From Litsea cubeba (lineage: Eukaryota; Streptophyta; Magnoliopsida; Laurales; Lauraceae), in NCBI GenBank assembly GCA_012931725.1, contig CM022948.1, positions 78,254,276 to 78,318,275 of the forward strand: DNA of 64,000 nt, in the 5' to 3' direction. The notes under the pieces were generated by a model. That model had not been told where the DNA came from and searched no databases. It worked only from the letters and a program-made list of their open reading frames with translations. The translations under genes and the position numbers were made by a program. Below, in pieces: positions 33,005 to 44,702 of the stretch. Positions within the stretch are counted from its first letter, which is position 1. The number at the start of each line of letters is the position of its first letter.

Positions 33005-33400
33005 TATTTTAGGTAAACTAGATTGATTCATTGGGTTAGCCAAGGACCATATTTAAGGTCAGTGATATTATGATAATGGTACCGGGCTTTCTTAGGGAGC
33101 TAAGAAAGAAGAGATTATATATATATTTATATATATATTTTAGGTTAACTAGATTGATTTATTGGGTTTGCCAAGGACCATATTTAGGGTCAGTGATATT
33201 ATGATTATTGTACCGGGCTTTCTTAGGGAGCTAAGAAAGAAGAGATTATATATATATATATTTTTTTTTTTTAGGTTAACTAGATTGATTCATTGGGTTT
33301 GCCAAGGACCATATTTAGGGTCAGTGATATTATGATAATTGTACCGGGCTTTCTTAGGGAGCTAAGAAAGAAGAGACTATATATATATATGTGTGTGTGT
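33005..33400 (+). repeat. Tandem repeat, ~133-bp unit x 3
   Basis: Three consecutive copies of a unit containing AACTAGATTGATTCATTGGG, GCCAAGGACCATATTTAGGG, TACCGGGCTTTCTTAGGGAG and CTAAGAAAGAAGAG. Each is separated by an (AT)n run; the third ends in (TG)n. Copies two and three are closer to each other than to the first. The spacing is about 130-136 bp. The unit resembles the single repeat at 17605-17720. Confidence 0.92.
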
Positions 33401-34739
33401 GAATCCTTCAGCCTGTGTATGGGCAGTGCCAAAGTACATCAAAATCCTCCACTTTGGAGTGAATCCTGTTAGGTCTTCACTCTCTTTCTTGACAAATGAG
33501 CTAACATTGTCATTTTGGAACGAGTCCATTGTTGCCCTGATCGTTAAGCAATTCATTGGGCTTGAAATAAATGAGTTTGGATATTGTCCCCAATAAGTAA
33601 ATGGAATGGGTTCCGTTTCTAAGCTTATTTACTTGTCTTTTCTTGAATATAGATCATTGCTACAAACACAAGAAATTACAAAAGAGCAAATCTAGATTAA
33701 GATTCGGATAAACTATATATACGTATATAATTGAAATCTTAAAAAAACTCACTGTATGCACCCCATTCTTGATCAAGAAAAATGTAACAAATAGGAGCTA
33801 GTCTGTGATTGGTCAGCTCATGAATCACATATAATCCCTCATCAGACCTTCATCTTACCAAGCTGTTACCATGGGCTCATTCCCAACTGTGTAGAACTCA
33901 GCTAGATTCAAGCTAATCAGCTGCCCTGTGGATGGTAAAACACAACCATGCAACTCAGGCAAGCAGTTTTTTTTATCCTTTTTTGGATTTATAATTCAAG
34001 AAAGCAGTTAATTTGAGAGAATTTTAATACCTTTCAAACAAATTAAGAAAGTTTTAATATTATGGCTGCAACCACTGGATTTCTCTTCTGAAGATCTTGA
34101 ATGCACTTAATATGACCCACATTCTGAAGAACTCGACATGGATATAGACAATCCTTTTTAAGTCTATACCACCTCTCATTTCCCAGCATTCCTTTACCAA
34201 CCCTTTTTACAATAAAATCTCTTCTCAAAATTAAAATGAACAGAAAACCCATTGGCTTCTCTTCTTGAAGGGACTTGATGAAATTGGAGATTGCGCCTAA
34301 TCTCAACTTCTCCATCATCATCATCATCATTATCATGCCAGCTGATGGTAGGAGTGGTAGTAGTTTCGGTCGGCTTGGTGGGTCATATTGAAATGAGCCA
34401 GGTTAGAAGGTTTAAAGCCAGTATGACAAAACAGAACCCGACCCATTTATTAATTGGGTAAAAAATGTCAACCTAAACTCAACCCTAAAATAGAAGGATC
34501 TACCCTAGCCCTGAATTACCAGCTGGTTCAGGTTGGGTTGGCGGATTGTGTCTGGAAATGACACTTTCTATCCCAATCCAGTAAGACATATGCCTAAGAA
34601 CAGAAGTAGCATTATTTAAGACATATGCCTAGGAACAGAAGTAGCACGATGCTATCATTTTTCTTCTCTTTGTTTCTCATCTTTTTAGAATAAAACCAAA
34701 TTAACTAACCAAGGACTTCCCAATTGTTAATCACATCTC
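33401..34739. other. Intergenic between tandem repeat and LINE
   Basis: No supported gene. A GACCCA/GGGTTGG-rich patch at 34375-34560 (for example GGTTCAGGTTGGGTTGG) may be a relic of a hAT-like repeat. A duplicated phrase AAGACATATGCCTA(A/G)GAACAGAAGTAGCA occurs near 34583 and 34618. A CAT-repeat run lies at 34310-34335. Confidence 0.4.
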
Positions 34740-37100
34740 ACTAGCTCATTGTGAGACAAGGTGACCCACTTTCTCCTTTTCTCTTCACTTTGGTTGTTGA
34801 AGTGATGGGAACTCTGTTATCGAAGGCTAAGGAAATGAGGCTCATTGAGGGCTTTGAAGTTGGTTCCAATGGAGAGGCGATAACTCACCTTCAATTTGCA
34901 GATGATACCATCTTATTTTCTTCTGCCAGATGGGAGGAGCTCATAGTCTTGAAAAGGATTTTAAGATGTTTTCAGTTGGTTTCGGGATTAAAGATAAATC
35001 TATCAAAAAGTTTTTTAGTGGGGGTAGGGAGTACGGAAGATCACATTGCTCTTATGGCAAGGAGATTGCATTGTCAAGTCGGCAAATTACCTTTTCAGTA
35101 TCTTGGAATGCCGGTAGGGGGGAATCCGAGTAGAAAGGCTATGTGGACTCCTGTGATAGAGAAATTTGAAAGGAAGTTATCCAAGTGGAAGAGCCATTAT
35201 CTCTCCTTGGGGGGAAGGATTGCTTTGATTAAAGCCACTCTTTCCAACTTGCCTGTGTATTATATGTCTCTTTTCAAAGTGCCAAAGGCGGTGATTGAAA
35301 ATTTAGACCGTTTAAGAAGGAATTTCTTGTGGGGAGGCCAAACCAATAAAAAGAAAATGCATCTTGTAAGATGGAGTGAAGTAGTGAAACCAAAGTGGGC
35401 GGGGGGTTTGGGCCTTGGTGATCTTGGGCTAAAGAATTGGGCTCTTTTAGCTAAATGGTGGTGGAGGTTTGGTGAAGAAAGAGATGCTCTATGGAGGAAA
35501 GTCATTGTGTCTAAATATGGTGACGATCCTTGGGGGTGGGTTCCTTCTAAAGTTCCTTTGTATCGTGTCTCTGGGTTGTGGAGAGTCATTTCTAGTTTGG
35601 GGGACGAGTTTAGTGAGAGGGGTAAAGTCCTTAACAAAGGGGTGGGTTTCAATGTGGGGGAGGGGAGTCATGTCCGATTTTGGTTGGACGATTAGTTGGG
35701 CGGGGGTCCTTTGTGTCTTTTATTTGCTAGACTCTTTCGGGTGGCTTCTAATAAAGAGTCTTCTGTTAAAGATTGTTATATTTGGGAGGGGAACAATGTG
35801 TCTTGGTCTGTGTTGTTTTCGAGAGTGTTGCGTCCGTCTGAGTTGTCTCAGTATGAGTCATTGTTGAGTCTTCTTTCTAACACTTTTATCTGCAGAGATG
35901 AGCCAGACGTCCGCATTTGGAAGCCTCACCCCTCTGGTCAGTTTTCTCCAAAGTCTTGTTATAAGGCTTTGGACTCTTCGATGGAGGTTCTAGCCCCTTT
36001 TTTGCAGGTTTGGCTTGGTTTGGTGCCTCCTAGAGTAGAGGCTTTTTGTTGGCTGGCAGTTTCCGGTAAATTGGCTACGGTTGATAACCTTCGCAGGAGA
36101 GGAATGATGTCAGATGAATTGGTGGACTGCTGCTCTTTGTGTGGGAAGGATGGAGAATCCATTAATCATATCTTCTTGCATTGTGATTATGCAACCTATC
36201 TTTGGAGTCATTTCTTGAGGAGGTGTGGTCTGCTTTGGTGCCTCCCACAGTTGGTGGAAGAGTGGAGGGTTAGTCCTTTTCATGGTTGTGGCTTAATTTT
36301 GTGGAGGATCATTCCCTTTGCGATTTTATGGTCTCTTTGGAAGGAAAGAAATGACAGAATTTTTAGGAGATCTCCTTCGATGCTGGAAGATATTGTTTTG
36401 CTTGTGGAGGTTAGAGTAGCAGAATGGGCTCTTTTAAGAAAGGAATTTATTGGAATGAATTTAGATTGTATTCTTCAGAATTGGGAAGCTTGCATGTCAT
36501 GTGGTCCGTCCAAGAATATGAAAGTGGCCTGTTGGTGTCCTCCTCCATCGGGTTGGTTAAAATTTAATGTTGATGGTGCAGCTAAAGGCAAGCCCGGGCC
36601 AGCGGGTATTGGTGGAGTTCTTAGGAATGATAAGGGTGAAGTGTTGTTTATATTCTCCAAGAATGTTGGTATAAAAGAATCTAATGAAGCTGAAGTGCTT
36701 GCTATTTTGGAAGCTTTAAGGATTTTTTCTTCTACTTTCAAGGAAAGCTTAATTGTGGAAAGTGATTCTTCGAATGCTATTAGGTGGGTGTCTAAGGTGG
36801 AGAGGGGTCCTTGGAGATTTCAATATTATCTCAATGAGATTAAGGCTTTATCTTCTTCGATTAAAGTTTCTTTTTCTCATATTTTTCGGTTAGCAAATGG
36901 TTTGGCAGACTCTCTAGCCAAACAAGGAGTGCATAGAGTTGTTCAGCTAGTGGCCCCTATTGTTTAGTTTTGTTGTTTTTTGTGTTGGTATATGGCTTTT
37001 GTACCAACTCTTTTTTTTGTTTCTTCTTTTGTTGGAGATTTTCTTGTACTGTTGCCTTATCCTTAATTTAATTTACCGTTACCGATCAAAAAAAAAAAAA
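34740..37100 (+). mobile_element. L1-type LINE, 5'-truncated, with RT-zfRVT-RNase H
   Basis: A 2.4-kb 3' half of a plant L1-clade LINE. It begins abruptly inside the reverse transcriptase at the block RQGDPLSPFLF. A 3' UTR of about 120 bases follows the stop at 36967 and ends GTTACCGATC plus 13 A at 37088-37100. No target duplication was recognised. Several shorter relics in this window (5.5, 8.6, 20.2 kb) share the same tail or RNase H type. Confidence 0.93.
34748..36967 (+). pseudogene. LINE ORF2 C-terminal half, one internal stop
   Basis: One continuous frame of about 740 codons with a single in-frame TAG at 35693-35695 (context FWLDD-stop-LGGG, where a Trp codon is expected). Order: RT catalytic block LQFADDTILF; thumb region with SGLKINLSKS and YLGMPVGGNPS; connection region GGLGLGDLGLKNWALLAKWW; zf-RVT domain WLGLVPPRVEAFCWLAVSGK with CSLCG and HIFLHCDYATYLW. 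An RNase H of the plant type follows, with the acidic residues visible in NVDGAAKG, NEAEVLAILEAL, VESDSSNAI and ANGLADSLAKQG. The lack of other damage points to a fairly young insertion. The missing 5' half means it could not move by itself. Confidence 0.92.
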
Positions 37101-37536
37101 TTTGCTATTGATATGAACAACATACATATAAAAAACCGAGATTAAGGGTGTTGCATTACATTGACAATCCAAGGGATACATTTAGTACAAAAAGACTACA
37201 CTTACATTACAAATGTCCATTTTCTTCTCTCAAATTGTTTCTAGATCTGCATCCTTGGGTCAGAAAGTAAAACTCACACGAAGATCAAGATTTCTAGATC
37301 TGAGAACTTCGAGATCCTAAATGCATGAATCCGAATATAGATATGACACTCCCGCAGGTTAAAAAACAGGTTCCATGCCAATTTTTTCTCCAATATTCGG
37401 ATACCCATTGACATCATTAGAAACCATCCTTATAATCACTAGAATAAGAATGAGAATGAGAAGAAGTGTGTGAGTGCTCTGTCAGGTAATGTGCCTCCAA
37501 ATTTTGGAACCTCACTGAAGTTCTCTTGGGAGGTGA
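37101..37536. other. Short intergenic / formin 3' flank
   Basis: Between the LINE tail and the formin stop codon. It should hold the 3' UTR of the minus-strand formin gene. Nothing else recognised. Confidence 0.5.
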
Positions 37537-40500
37537 CTAAGGCTTCCTACTTTGCTGTTGACTACGCGCAATGTCAATGCAGACCTGATCAATCATGCCC
37601 AGAAAATCTTTGACTATGATGAAGACCTGAAGTGGGTGGGAATCTCTGTCAATGTGGGCCCCTACCTGATAGTATTCTGCTGTTCTCTTCACCAGCTCCA
37701 TGACCCTTAGCTCCTCTTCTTTCACCACTTTCAGCTCCTCCTCTGCCACCTCCATGAACCCTTCCATCTCCCTCACAAACCCATCACCTCCACCCAAATG
37801 CTGGACCCCAATGAACCGACTGATTCCGCTCAAACGTGCGATTAGAGCAGCATGGATGCTAATGAAACCATCATAGCCGATCATTGCTGCCTTCTTCACA
37901 TTGGAGAATTCAATGCTGAGACCTCCGACTATGGGCAATCCTAGGATCATATACCTTTTTTCTCTATCTTCTCTCGGACTAGAAACATCATTTATTTGCC
38001 CAAGGCTGCAGTCATGGGTGATCACACAGTGCTTGCCTTCGGACCTGACTACTTCTTCCACAGCCAAGTGGAGAAGTGTAGTCTTTCCGTCGGCGCTCTT
38101 CATTTTGGAAATCTTGTTCAATGCTGCTAGGTTTAACTGTTGTGCATTGTCTCTTGCTAATCTGGAATTCATGTGGCTGCTGGCTCTAAGAGTAGCCCCA
38201 AGAAGCTTTAAGAATAGCTTGCACGGTCTCAGCTCCTTGCAGGCAGATTCAATAGTGTGAAGCAATTCCATTAGTAGGAGAATCTCGGATTCGAAAGTGG
38301 ATCTGAAAAGCATGGCATCTAGATGGAGAAACGGGGAGGCAATGATTTGCATGAGGTGGTAGAGGAAGTACTCCACATCTGTGAGTTTCAAGGGATTGCC
38401 TGAAAATTCAAGTATCATGGCTTCTTCCTCATTGGTTGGCACAATCTCGGTAAGCTTTTTGAGGGTGTTGGGACTCAAGTAACTGCCATTGAGGAGCGCA
38501 TCAAGTATCTCTTGAGGACTAAGAGCAAGGGATTGAAGGGTGGCGTCTATGTCATGCAATTTGTGGGGGTCTAGGAGGAAGGTCTGTGTGGGTCGGCTTG
38601 AATTGGATCTGGTGGTTTTTGTCGAGTTCTTGTTTACATGTGTGGATTTCCAGCTGGTGGAAACATAACCAAACATACCATCCATGGGGTCATCTTCAGA
38701 CCTATCAAAGAAAGAGAAGGAAAATCAGTAACACAAGAAATTGAGGTTAATTAAATCATAGTTACCTTGTTCACAGTCTTTCTAATTCGTATTCAAGTTT
38801 GACGCCCATTTTTAGTTTACTAATTTATTTGGGTAGGTTCATTCAGTTTATGTTTAAGTTCACCTAAACTATAGTTTGAGTTCACCGACTTTGACGAATG
38901 AACTGTGTTTTCTAGTTCAATACAACTTTATTCAATTTTCATGATCTGCGAGTCAAATTCAACTAATTTATATGTACAGTGGCTAATCTTCTACTAACAT
39001 ATATACTGATACTTAAATAACCTTTTCAAAGCTTATATGCTGAAGTAATGGCATATGAAATTTACTCAAAATACTTTTCTAAAGTAATTTCTCTTTAGAC
39101 AAAACCCCTTTTAGAGAAGGGCATGTTAGATTAGGGTACATGGAATTGATAAATATACACATTCAAAATAAGCAGCAGAAGGATTATGAAAGCCCTAAAT
39201 GAAATCAAACTATTTTTTTTATCAGTAATCAAAATAATTCGATCTGCTTCACAAGTTTTGAAGGAATCAATGTCGAACTGTTGAGTAAATTGAACCGCGA
39301 ATGACTCGAAAGAACTAATTTGGCATTCGGAACTTGTCAGTATGAACTAGATAACTATAAGTGGCTTGTAACTTCACCAAGAGTCTTGGGATTACTCTTC
39401 ATGTAAAGGTTAATATCTTCTTTTAAGTACCAAAAAAGAGGAATCTTAATTTCTAGTCCTCATAATTTATGTCTCTGTTTCAACCTTCATTACTGAAAGC
39501 AGAAAAACTGTGGAAATAAAACTAAGGCTGCATTTGGACATGCAGTCATAGGCTTTGTGATAAGGACAATAAACGTGATGTCTTGTCCGTAAATCACAAA
39601 ATATATCAACCTATTAAAGTCAGCATATTTTAGTTGAAACATTAACGTGCTAAGAGCGCAGTTTCTATACATTACTGTTGTATAAAAAATGACAGATAAT
39701 TCATTTTAGGCTCCTTGAGAATGGAACATGGGACATGATATTCAGCCACAAGTTGTTACCCCGACTATCTGATCAATAGGCTTTTGCTGGTTAAAATTGG
39801 ATATTTCGGCCAATATTAAAGTATATCTGTTAAAAATTCCTTTCCCCAGATTGATGGGTTAAGCTCCGCTGTGATGATAATGATCTCTCAAAATTTGGGA
39901 CTGATTCATTCCTTTAAAACAGTTAGATAAACTAAATAGTAAATTCTATGGCAATATGTCTTGTCAATTCAAGTGTCCAGGAAAAGGAGCATCAGTGTCA
40001 GACACGCTGTCAACCATGAGAACCTCACCAAATCACACCCTCAGTTTACTTTTATATGAAAGTAGCACTTAGCCTACCCTGCATTGCCCCAAAAAGGGTA
40101 TGATAGATGATGAAATAGTAAAATTATGTTGAGAATTGACCTTTGCTGAGGTGGTACTACTTCCATAAATTTATGGTGATAAATGGTGCATCCAAAAAGC
40201 CATGCCAGTGTTGCATCTGAAGAAATTTGCTCATGCAAAGGCAAAGAGAAGTACCTGTAAGAACCACTGCCAATTGCATCCAATGCCATGGAATGTTCTG
40301 GTCTCACGATCACCTTATCCCAGTGTGGTTTTGGCTTTATTTGGCCCACACTGCTCTGCTTCAAGCTATCCATGGATGAAGGCTCCAACATCTTGATGCC
40401 GCTTGTTTTACCTTTGGATGGTGATGGATACTGTAATGGTTTCATACCACCTGTTCGAGGTGTTGGAAGTGGCACCATCGAGTTCTTTATTGCTAGTGGC

Positions 40501-41626
40501 GATTTCAGAATTTTATTAACAGCAGCCGCAGGAGAAAGTGGTGAGAATGGAGATGATTGTCGTGGTTCGGATTTTGGAGGGGGTGAGGGTGGAATTGAAG
40601 CTTGAATTCTGGCCTTTGCCATTGTCATTGAATTGGCAGCAGTGACCTTGCTACCAGGAAAGAACATTCGATTTGAGCCTCCTGTTTCTGGTCGAATTCG
40701 AGGTGAGAACTTTGAAAACTTTGAACTAGGAAGTGAGAAAGCGCGTTTTGTGCCTTTGAATTTCATCCGAGTTGGAGACAAGGAATTCAAAGACTCTGCA
40801 CTAAGATGAGAAGAACAGTTGTTCAGATTTCTTGGTTCAGATGCAGTTCTAGTATAATAATTCCAATACTTGGAACTAGGACTAGGTGGAGAGGAAATGC
40901 ATACTGTATCTCTTGATTCTGGAAAAACCTTGGAAGATGAATTCACATAAGATTGAATTTTCAAAACATGATCATAATTGAATCCAGAACTGCTTCACCA
41001 GAATCTCTCTTTACTTGCTTCCTCGGACCCAAGACTTTTCTGCATAACCCATACCCTATATTTCCCCCACCGCCACCCTCAAGCTTACGCCAATACAACA
41101 CGTCCAGACCATGCTCATCAATGATCATCCCTTTGAGATTTCCATTCAAAAGCTTTGAAGGGTTGATAGAGGCCGATGTGTCATCATCTCGCAGCTTGGC
41201 CTTATGACTCTCATCAGATTGGTCCACCCCACGATGTGTGAGCACAAATTTCTGAAGGAAGAAGAAGAATACCCCCGCAACGACAACGGTACAGGCAGCA
41301 GTGGCAACAACAGCTTTGGTGGAGCCACTAGGCTTAGTGGGTTGCTGCGATGATACAAGAAACTTGGGGGGAGTAGTAGGAGAGATGGGAGTTTCAGAAG
41401 GTTGGTTGAAAAGGGAGGAAGGTAGAGAATTGGACGGCGAGGCGAATGCTGGAGTAGTTTCATAAGGGAAGAAGGCTTCTATGTTTTGAGGAGAATTGGA
41501 TTGAAGGAGTCTCTGATGCATATAAGAAGAAGATGATGATGAAGAGAGAGTGAAAATGGTTGAAGTGAATGAAAGGAAGAAGATACAAGGAAGGGGCCTT
41601 GGCAGAAAGATGATAGTAGTAGCCAT
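37537..41626 (-). CDS. Class I formin (signal peptide, TM, FH2), one-base frameshift
   Basis: Plasma-membrane actin nucleator. Two coding exons on the minus strand: 41626-40255 and 38701-37537, with a 1553-bp GT-AG intron joining ...GSGSY-R to SEDDPMDGMFGY in phase. N-terminus: signal peptide (MATTIIFLPRPLPCIFFLSF), a Ser/Pro-rich extracellular part, a membrane span at about 104-128 (AVVATAACTVVVAGVFFFFL), then LKGMIIDEHGLDVLYWRKLE, a block typical of plant class I formins. The FH1 region is short and poor in polyproline (SIPPSPPPKSEP, VPLPTPRTGG). FH2 begins at KPHWDKVIV and includes LLDPHKLHDIDATLQSLALS, GKTTLLHLAVEEVVRSEG and SNVKKAAMIGYD, ending with IVKDFLGMIDQVC. The frame slips once at about 40985-40996 (one base missing); with it restored the protein has 845 residues, within the family range. 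Possibly FH11- or FH7-like; not decided. Confidence 0.88.
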
Positions 41627-43123
41627 GAGGAAGGAGGAGGATTGGAAGAAGGTGTTTGAAGTGCTGTTTTCCTGTGTCTTGTGTCTGTTTTAGGCAAAAG
41701 GAGGTTATTTCCAATGATTAAAAAAAGCAATTGATTTTCTTTTTGTTATCTTCTTGTTTTTATTGTTACTAGTTTTGCTGACAGTTCCAAACAAAAAGCA
41801 GTTGCAGAAAGGGGTATGTATATGTTTACATCTTTCAATTGATTCATTCAAATTTCCCAACAGTTTCAGGCCTTCTGAGAGAGGGTGCAACCATGGCCCA
41901 ACCCAAGTTTAACCCGGACTCAAACCCTCTGCTTCAAATCAGCCACATCCAAGTTTCTGATGGGCTAACCCAACCCCACTTGACCTGTATTACAATTCTT
42001 ATTTGTTCTACATTTGTAAAATATATGCAACGTGAACTCGAGTAGTTGGGTTTGGGTTAGGCCAGGCCCAATTTTCCGCCCTATTTGTGAATAGTGGGTC
42101 ATTTACTCATGATTTCTGACAAACCTTGAGCCCTGCCCTGTGGCATCCACAGCCCAAAATTGGAGAGTTTAACACATTAATGTAACTTGAAAACACTCTT
42201 AACGATGTAGGCACTCTCAAGAGAAAGGAAGGGGTTTTTGTCTTTGTCCGTAGAAGGTAGGCACTCTCCCAACGATGTAAATCCTTGCATCTGTGATTTG
42301 ATTCTTGATTTTCCCTTCTGCAAGAGCACAATATTTCTTTTGAGTCTTGGGCTATTTACACACTACTTGCCAAATTGAAGCAAGCCAGACTTCAAAACCA
42401 ATGTGTCAAGTCTCTTTGGAGACATCCCATAAAAAACCAATGGGTCAAAAATTTTATATGCATATAGTGCAACGTGTCCTTGCCCGCTCGAATCATTTCA
42501 TGTCTGGCAGGCTCACCCATACAATTAGGCCCTTCATGTTAGGGACTACACCACATGTTGACCAATTCACTTAAGTATTTCATTAAGAATAACTTGACCA
42601 TTTACAATGTATGTGGTACCAAACCATGGCGCGTGAAACTATCAAGGGGTCCCTATCCATTGTAAGGTTTGGATTGGGTGATAGGGCTGCCCGACCCACA
42701 GTTCTCACGGTTTGAATGGTGAGAACCGTTCTCACCTGGTTTTTTCCCATTACATTATGGGCTATGATCAGTGCAAAATAAACTATACTATGATAAAACT
42801 AAAACAAGGTAAAAGCCAATACGAAATGGAAGAAGAGATCGATACCGCGTTCACGTCGATAGTAATACCATTATTACCATCTCCCAAGCCATAATATGCC
42901 TTCAACTTTAACTTTACATTTCTCAAAGCAAAATAAACCAACAGTAAGTGTATCGATCACATGAATTTCCACCACCTTTTCACCGCAATCTCCAATAACG
43001 CTCGCTCCTCCCTCCCTCCTCTTCGTGCATGCAGTGTTTGAACTACGTCCCCTCAAACATTTGTGCCTGCTCTCTCTTCTAGCACTGGACCTTGCTCCAT
43101 TTTGTTACCTCTAATGCAGCCAA
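41627..43123. other. Formin upstream region and intergenic
   Basis: Promoter side of the formin gene. A patch at 41890-42075 is rich in AACCCAA/TTGGGTT words (GTTGGGTTTGGGTTAGGCC), again like hAT/MITE subterminal repeats. A fold-back-like phrase at 42700-42740 repeats GAGAACCGTTCTCACC-type words. No supported gene. Confidence 0.35.
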
Positions 43124-43530
43124 TTGAAATTCTTAGTATTACTACTGCTACTCCTGCCCATTGTAGGTGCTGAAACAAACCCGATAAATGTTACTGCAAG
43201 TAGCACTACTACTGATGAGGATTTGGCAGTAGTAGCAGGGGGAAGCAGGACAAACCAGCTGCGGACTTCGTCCATATGGCTGAAGAAGGTGGCCGAAGTG
43301 CAAGACCCAAGAGCGAAAACACCCATTCGAAGGAGGATGTGCTGCATGCGTGTGAGCTCCAATGTGAACGACTGTGGCATCTGGTGCCTGTTTTCATGGC
43401 ACTGCTGCAATGTGCTGTGTATGGATACCAGGATTAACACATTTCACTGTGGCAGGTACTTTTAACTGGTGCCAGTTTGGGAGCCTCTGCTTTATGGGAT
43501 GTGTGGGTGATCACTGCCTCTCCCTCCATT
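43124..43530 (+). pseudogene. STIG1-like cysteine-rich secreted protein, decayed
   Basis: From 43124 the frame reads a hydrophobic leader (LKFLVLLLLLLPIVGAETNP) but starts with TTG, with a stop just upstream and no ATG. Next come SIWLKKVAEVQDPRA and a cysteine-rich part: RRMCC, DCGIWCLFSWHCCNVLCMDT and FHCGRY. This follows the STIG1 family pattern (WLKK...PRA, CC, FNWQCC..LCVD, FHCG). The frame then stops at 43466. The next family block appears in another frame as CQFGSLC (43471 on), and the final YGMCG in a third. So there are at least two frameshifts, a lost start and a shortened first cysteine motif. STIG1 proteins are small secreted proteins of stigma, seed and other tissues. I read this as a dead copy. 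Confidence 0.65.
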
Positions 43531-43534
43531 TTCA

Positions 43535-43570
43535 TTTCCATTTCCATTTCCATTTCCTATTCCTTTCCCT
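43535..43570. repeat. TTTCCA hexamer run
   Basis: About five tandem copies of TTTCCA/TTTCAT (CATTTCCATTTCCATTTCC). Short, at the end of the STIG1-like remnant. Confidence 0.8.
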
Positions 43571-43764
43571 CCGCAGCGCCCTCACCCTCCTCCATTGGCT
43601 TTAAGTTTCCAGCCTAGGCTCATTGTTTGGAGGGAGCCTTGTTTCTGGGTTTTATATATGTCATTGTTATTGCTATTTCCATACCATAACAGAGATTCCA
43701 GGCATCTATCATGTGGTTTGGGATTTAATCCTCTATAAGAGTTAATTAGAGATAGAAAACTTTA

Positions 43765-44051
43765 GGCCAGTTTGTTTTGTGGAACTCCCAGGAATTCAAA
43801 TAAATGTTTTTATTAAAGTGGGTAAAATGAAAATCCATAAATGACCATCACATAATCTCCCCTCTCCCCGCTCCCCCATTAGAGGTAGAAAATGAATACT
43901 CAATCATCACCCAAATAAATCAAATCCTAGGAAAGTCACGATCATGTCTACATCTCCACCTTATCCTTCACCATTCACCTCTTTGATAATCCTTGAACCC
44001 AATTTTACCATGAATTCTTAGGAATTCAATTTCATGCAAACAAACACACCC
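43765..44051. mobile_element. MITE, Tourist-like, ~287 bp
   Basis: Left end GGCCAGTTTGTTTTGTGGAA and, reversed, right end GGGTGTGTTTGTTTGCATGA form an imperfect inverted repeat; both are followed inward by a GGAATTC motif. Flanks are TTA (left) and TTG (right), compatible with a mutated 3-bp TTA target duplication of PIF/Harbinger type. No coding capacity. Confidence 0.55.
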
Positions 44052-44473
44052 TTGATGCATTGACGACTAAGGCACCAGAGCCTCGTCTTTGTATGATTTC
44101 CATGCTATTCACATCTGACAAACGATAACTTAAATTTTAGACAGAATGGTTACAACAATCACAGGCAGCAAATACAATCCAACAAGCCAGCTCTTGTTCA
44201 GGGCCGTCTCAAGACAATATGTGGCCTCAGGCAAAAGTATAAACGAGGCCCCTAACTTCTATGTGTGACGTGAGAAAACCCTCATCCCAAAAGAGCACGT
44301 GCAGTCCAAATATCCAATCCAAGCAGAAAATGCAGCCCTCAATTTAAATCCTTCTGCTAAATGAAATAACCGAAAAGAGCATAAAATCATTAATGGTGAT
44401 GACAAAAACTACTGAATTATCAGAGTAATGGTTAACAATGAGAGGTCAAGAGTTATCCATATACAATTCTTTT

Positions 44474-44702
44474 TAGGGGTTATTTGGTTGAGAGCATTTA
44501 CGTATGTAAATAACTCATATGTGAATCATTTACACACCTTCATGTTTGGTTGAGGTCATTTATGCATCACGTGTGAAATTTTGATGTGTAAATGATGTGT
44601 AAAAAGGTATTATTTTCGTACTCAGATTTAATTTTTATATGTGTGGGGATGGTAGAATGAATCGCATGTGATTTGCACATGAAACAAAACCACATCAAAC
44701 AG
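44474..44702. repeat. Possible MITE with CATTTAC/GTGTAAATG motifs
   Basis: Words such as AATCATTTACACACC, GTGTAAATGATG and CATGTGATTTGCACATG recur in both orientations. The outer parts GGTTATTTGGTTGAGAGC and, reversed, CTGTTTGATGTGGTTTTG are loosely similar. No clear target duplication, so this is tentative. Confidence 0.35.

Noticed and set aside
33005..33400. Regularly spaced repeats that might suggest a CRISPR-like array
   Set aside because: The repeat unit is about 100 bases with AT microsatellite spacers in a plant nuclear genome; it is an ordinary tandem repeat.
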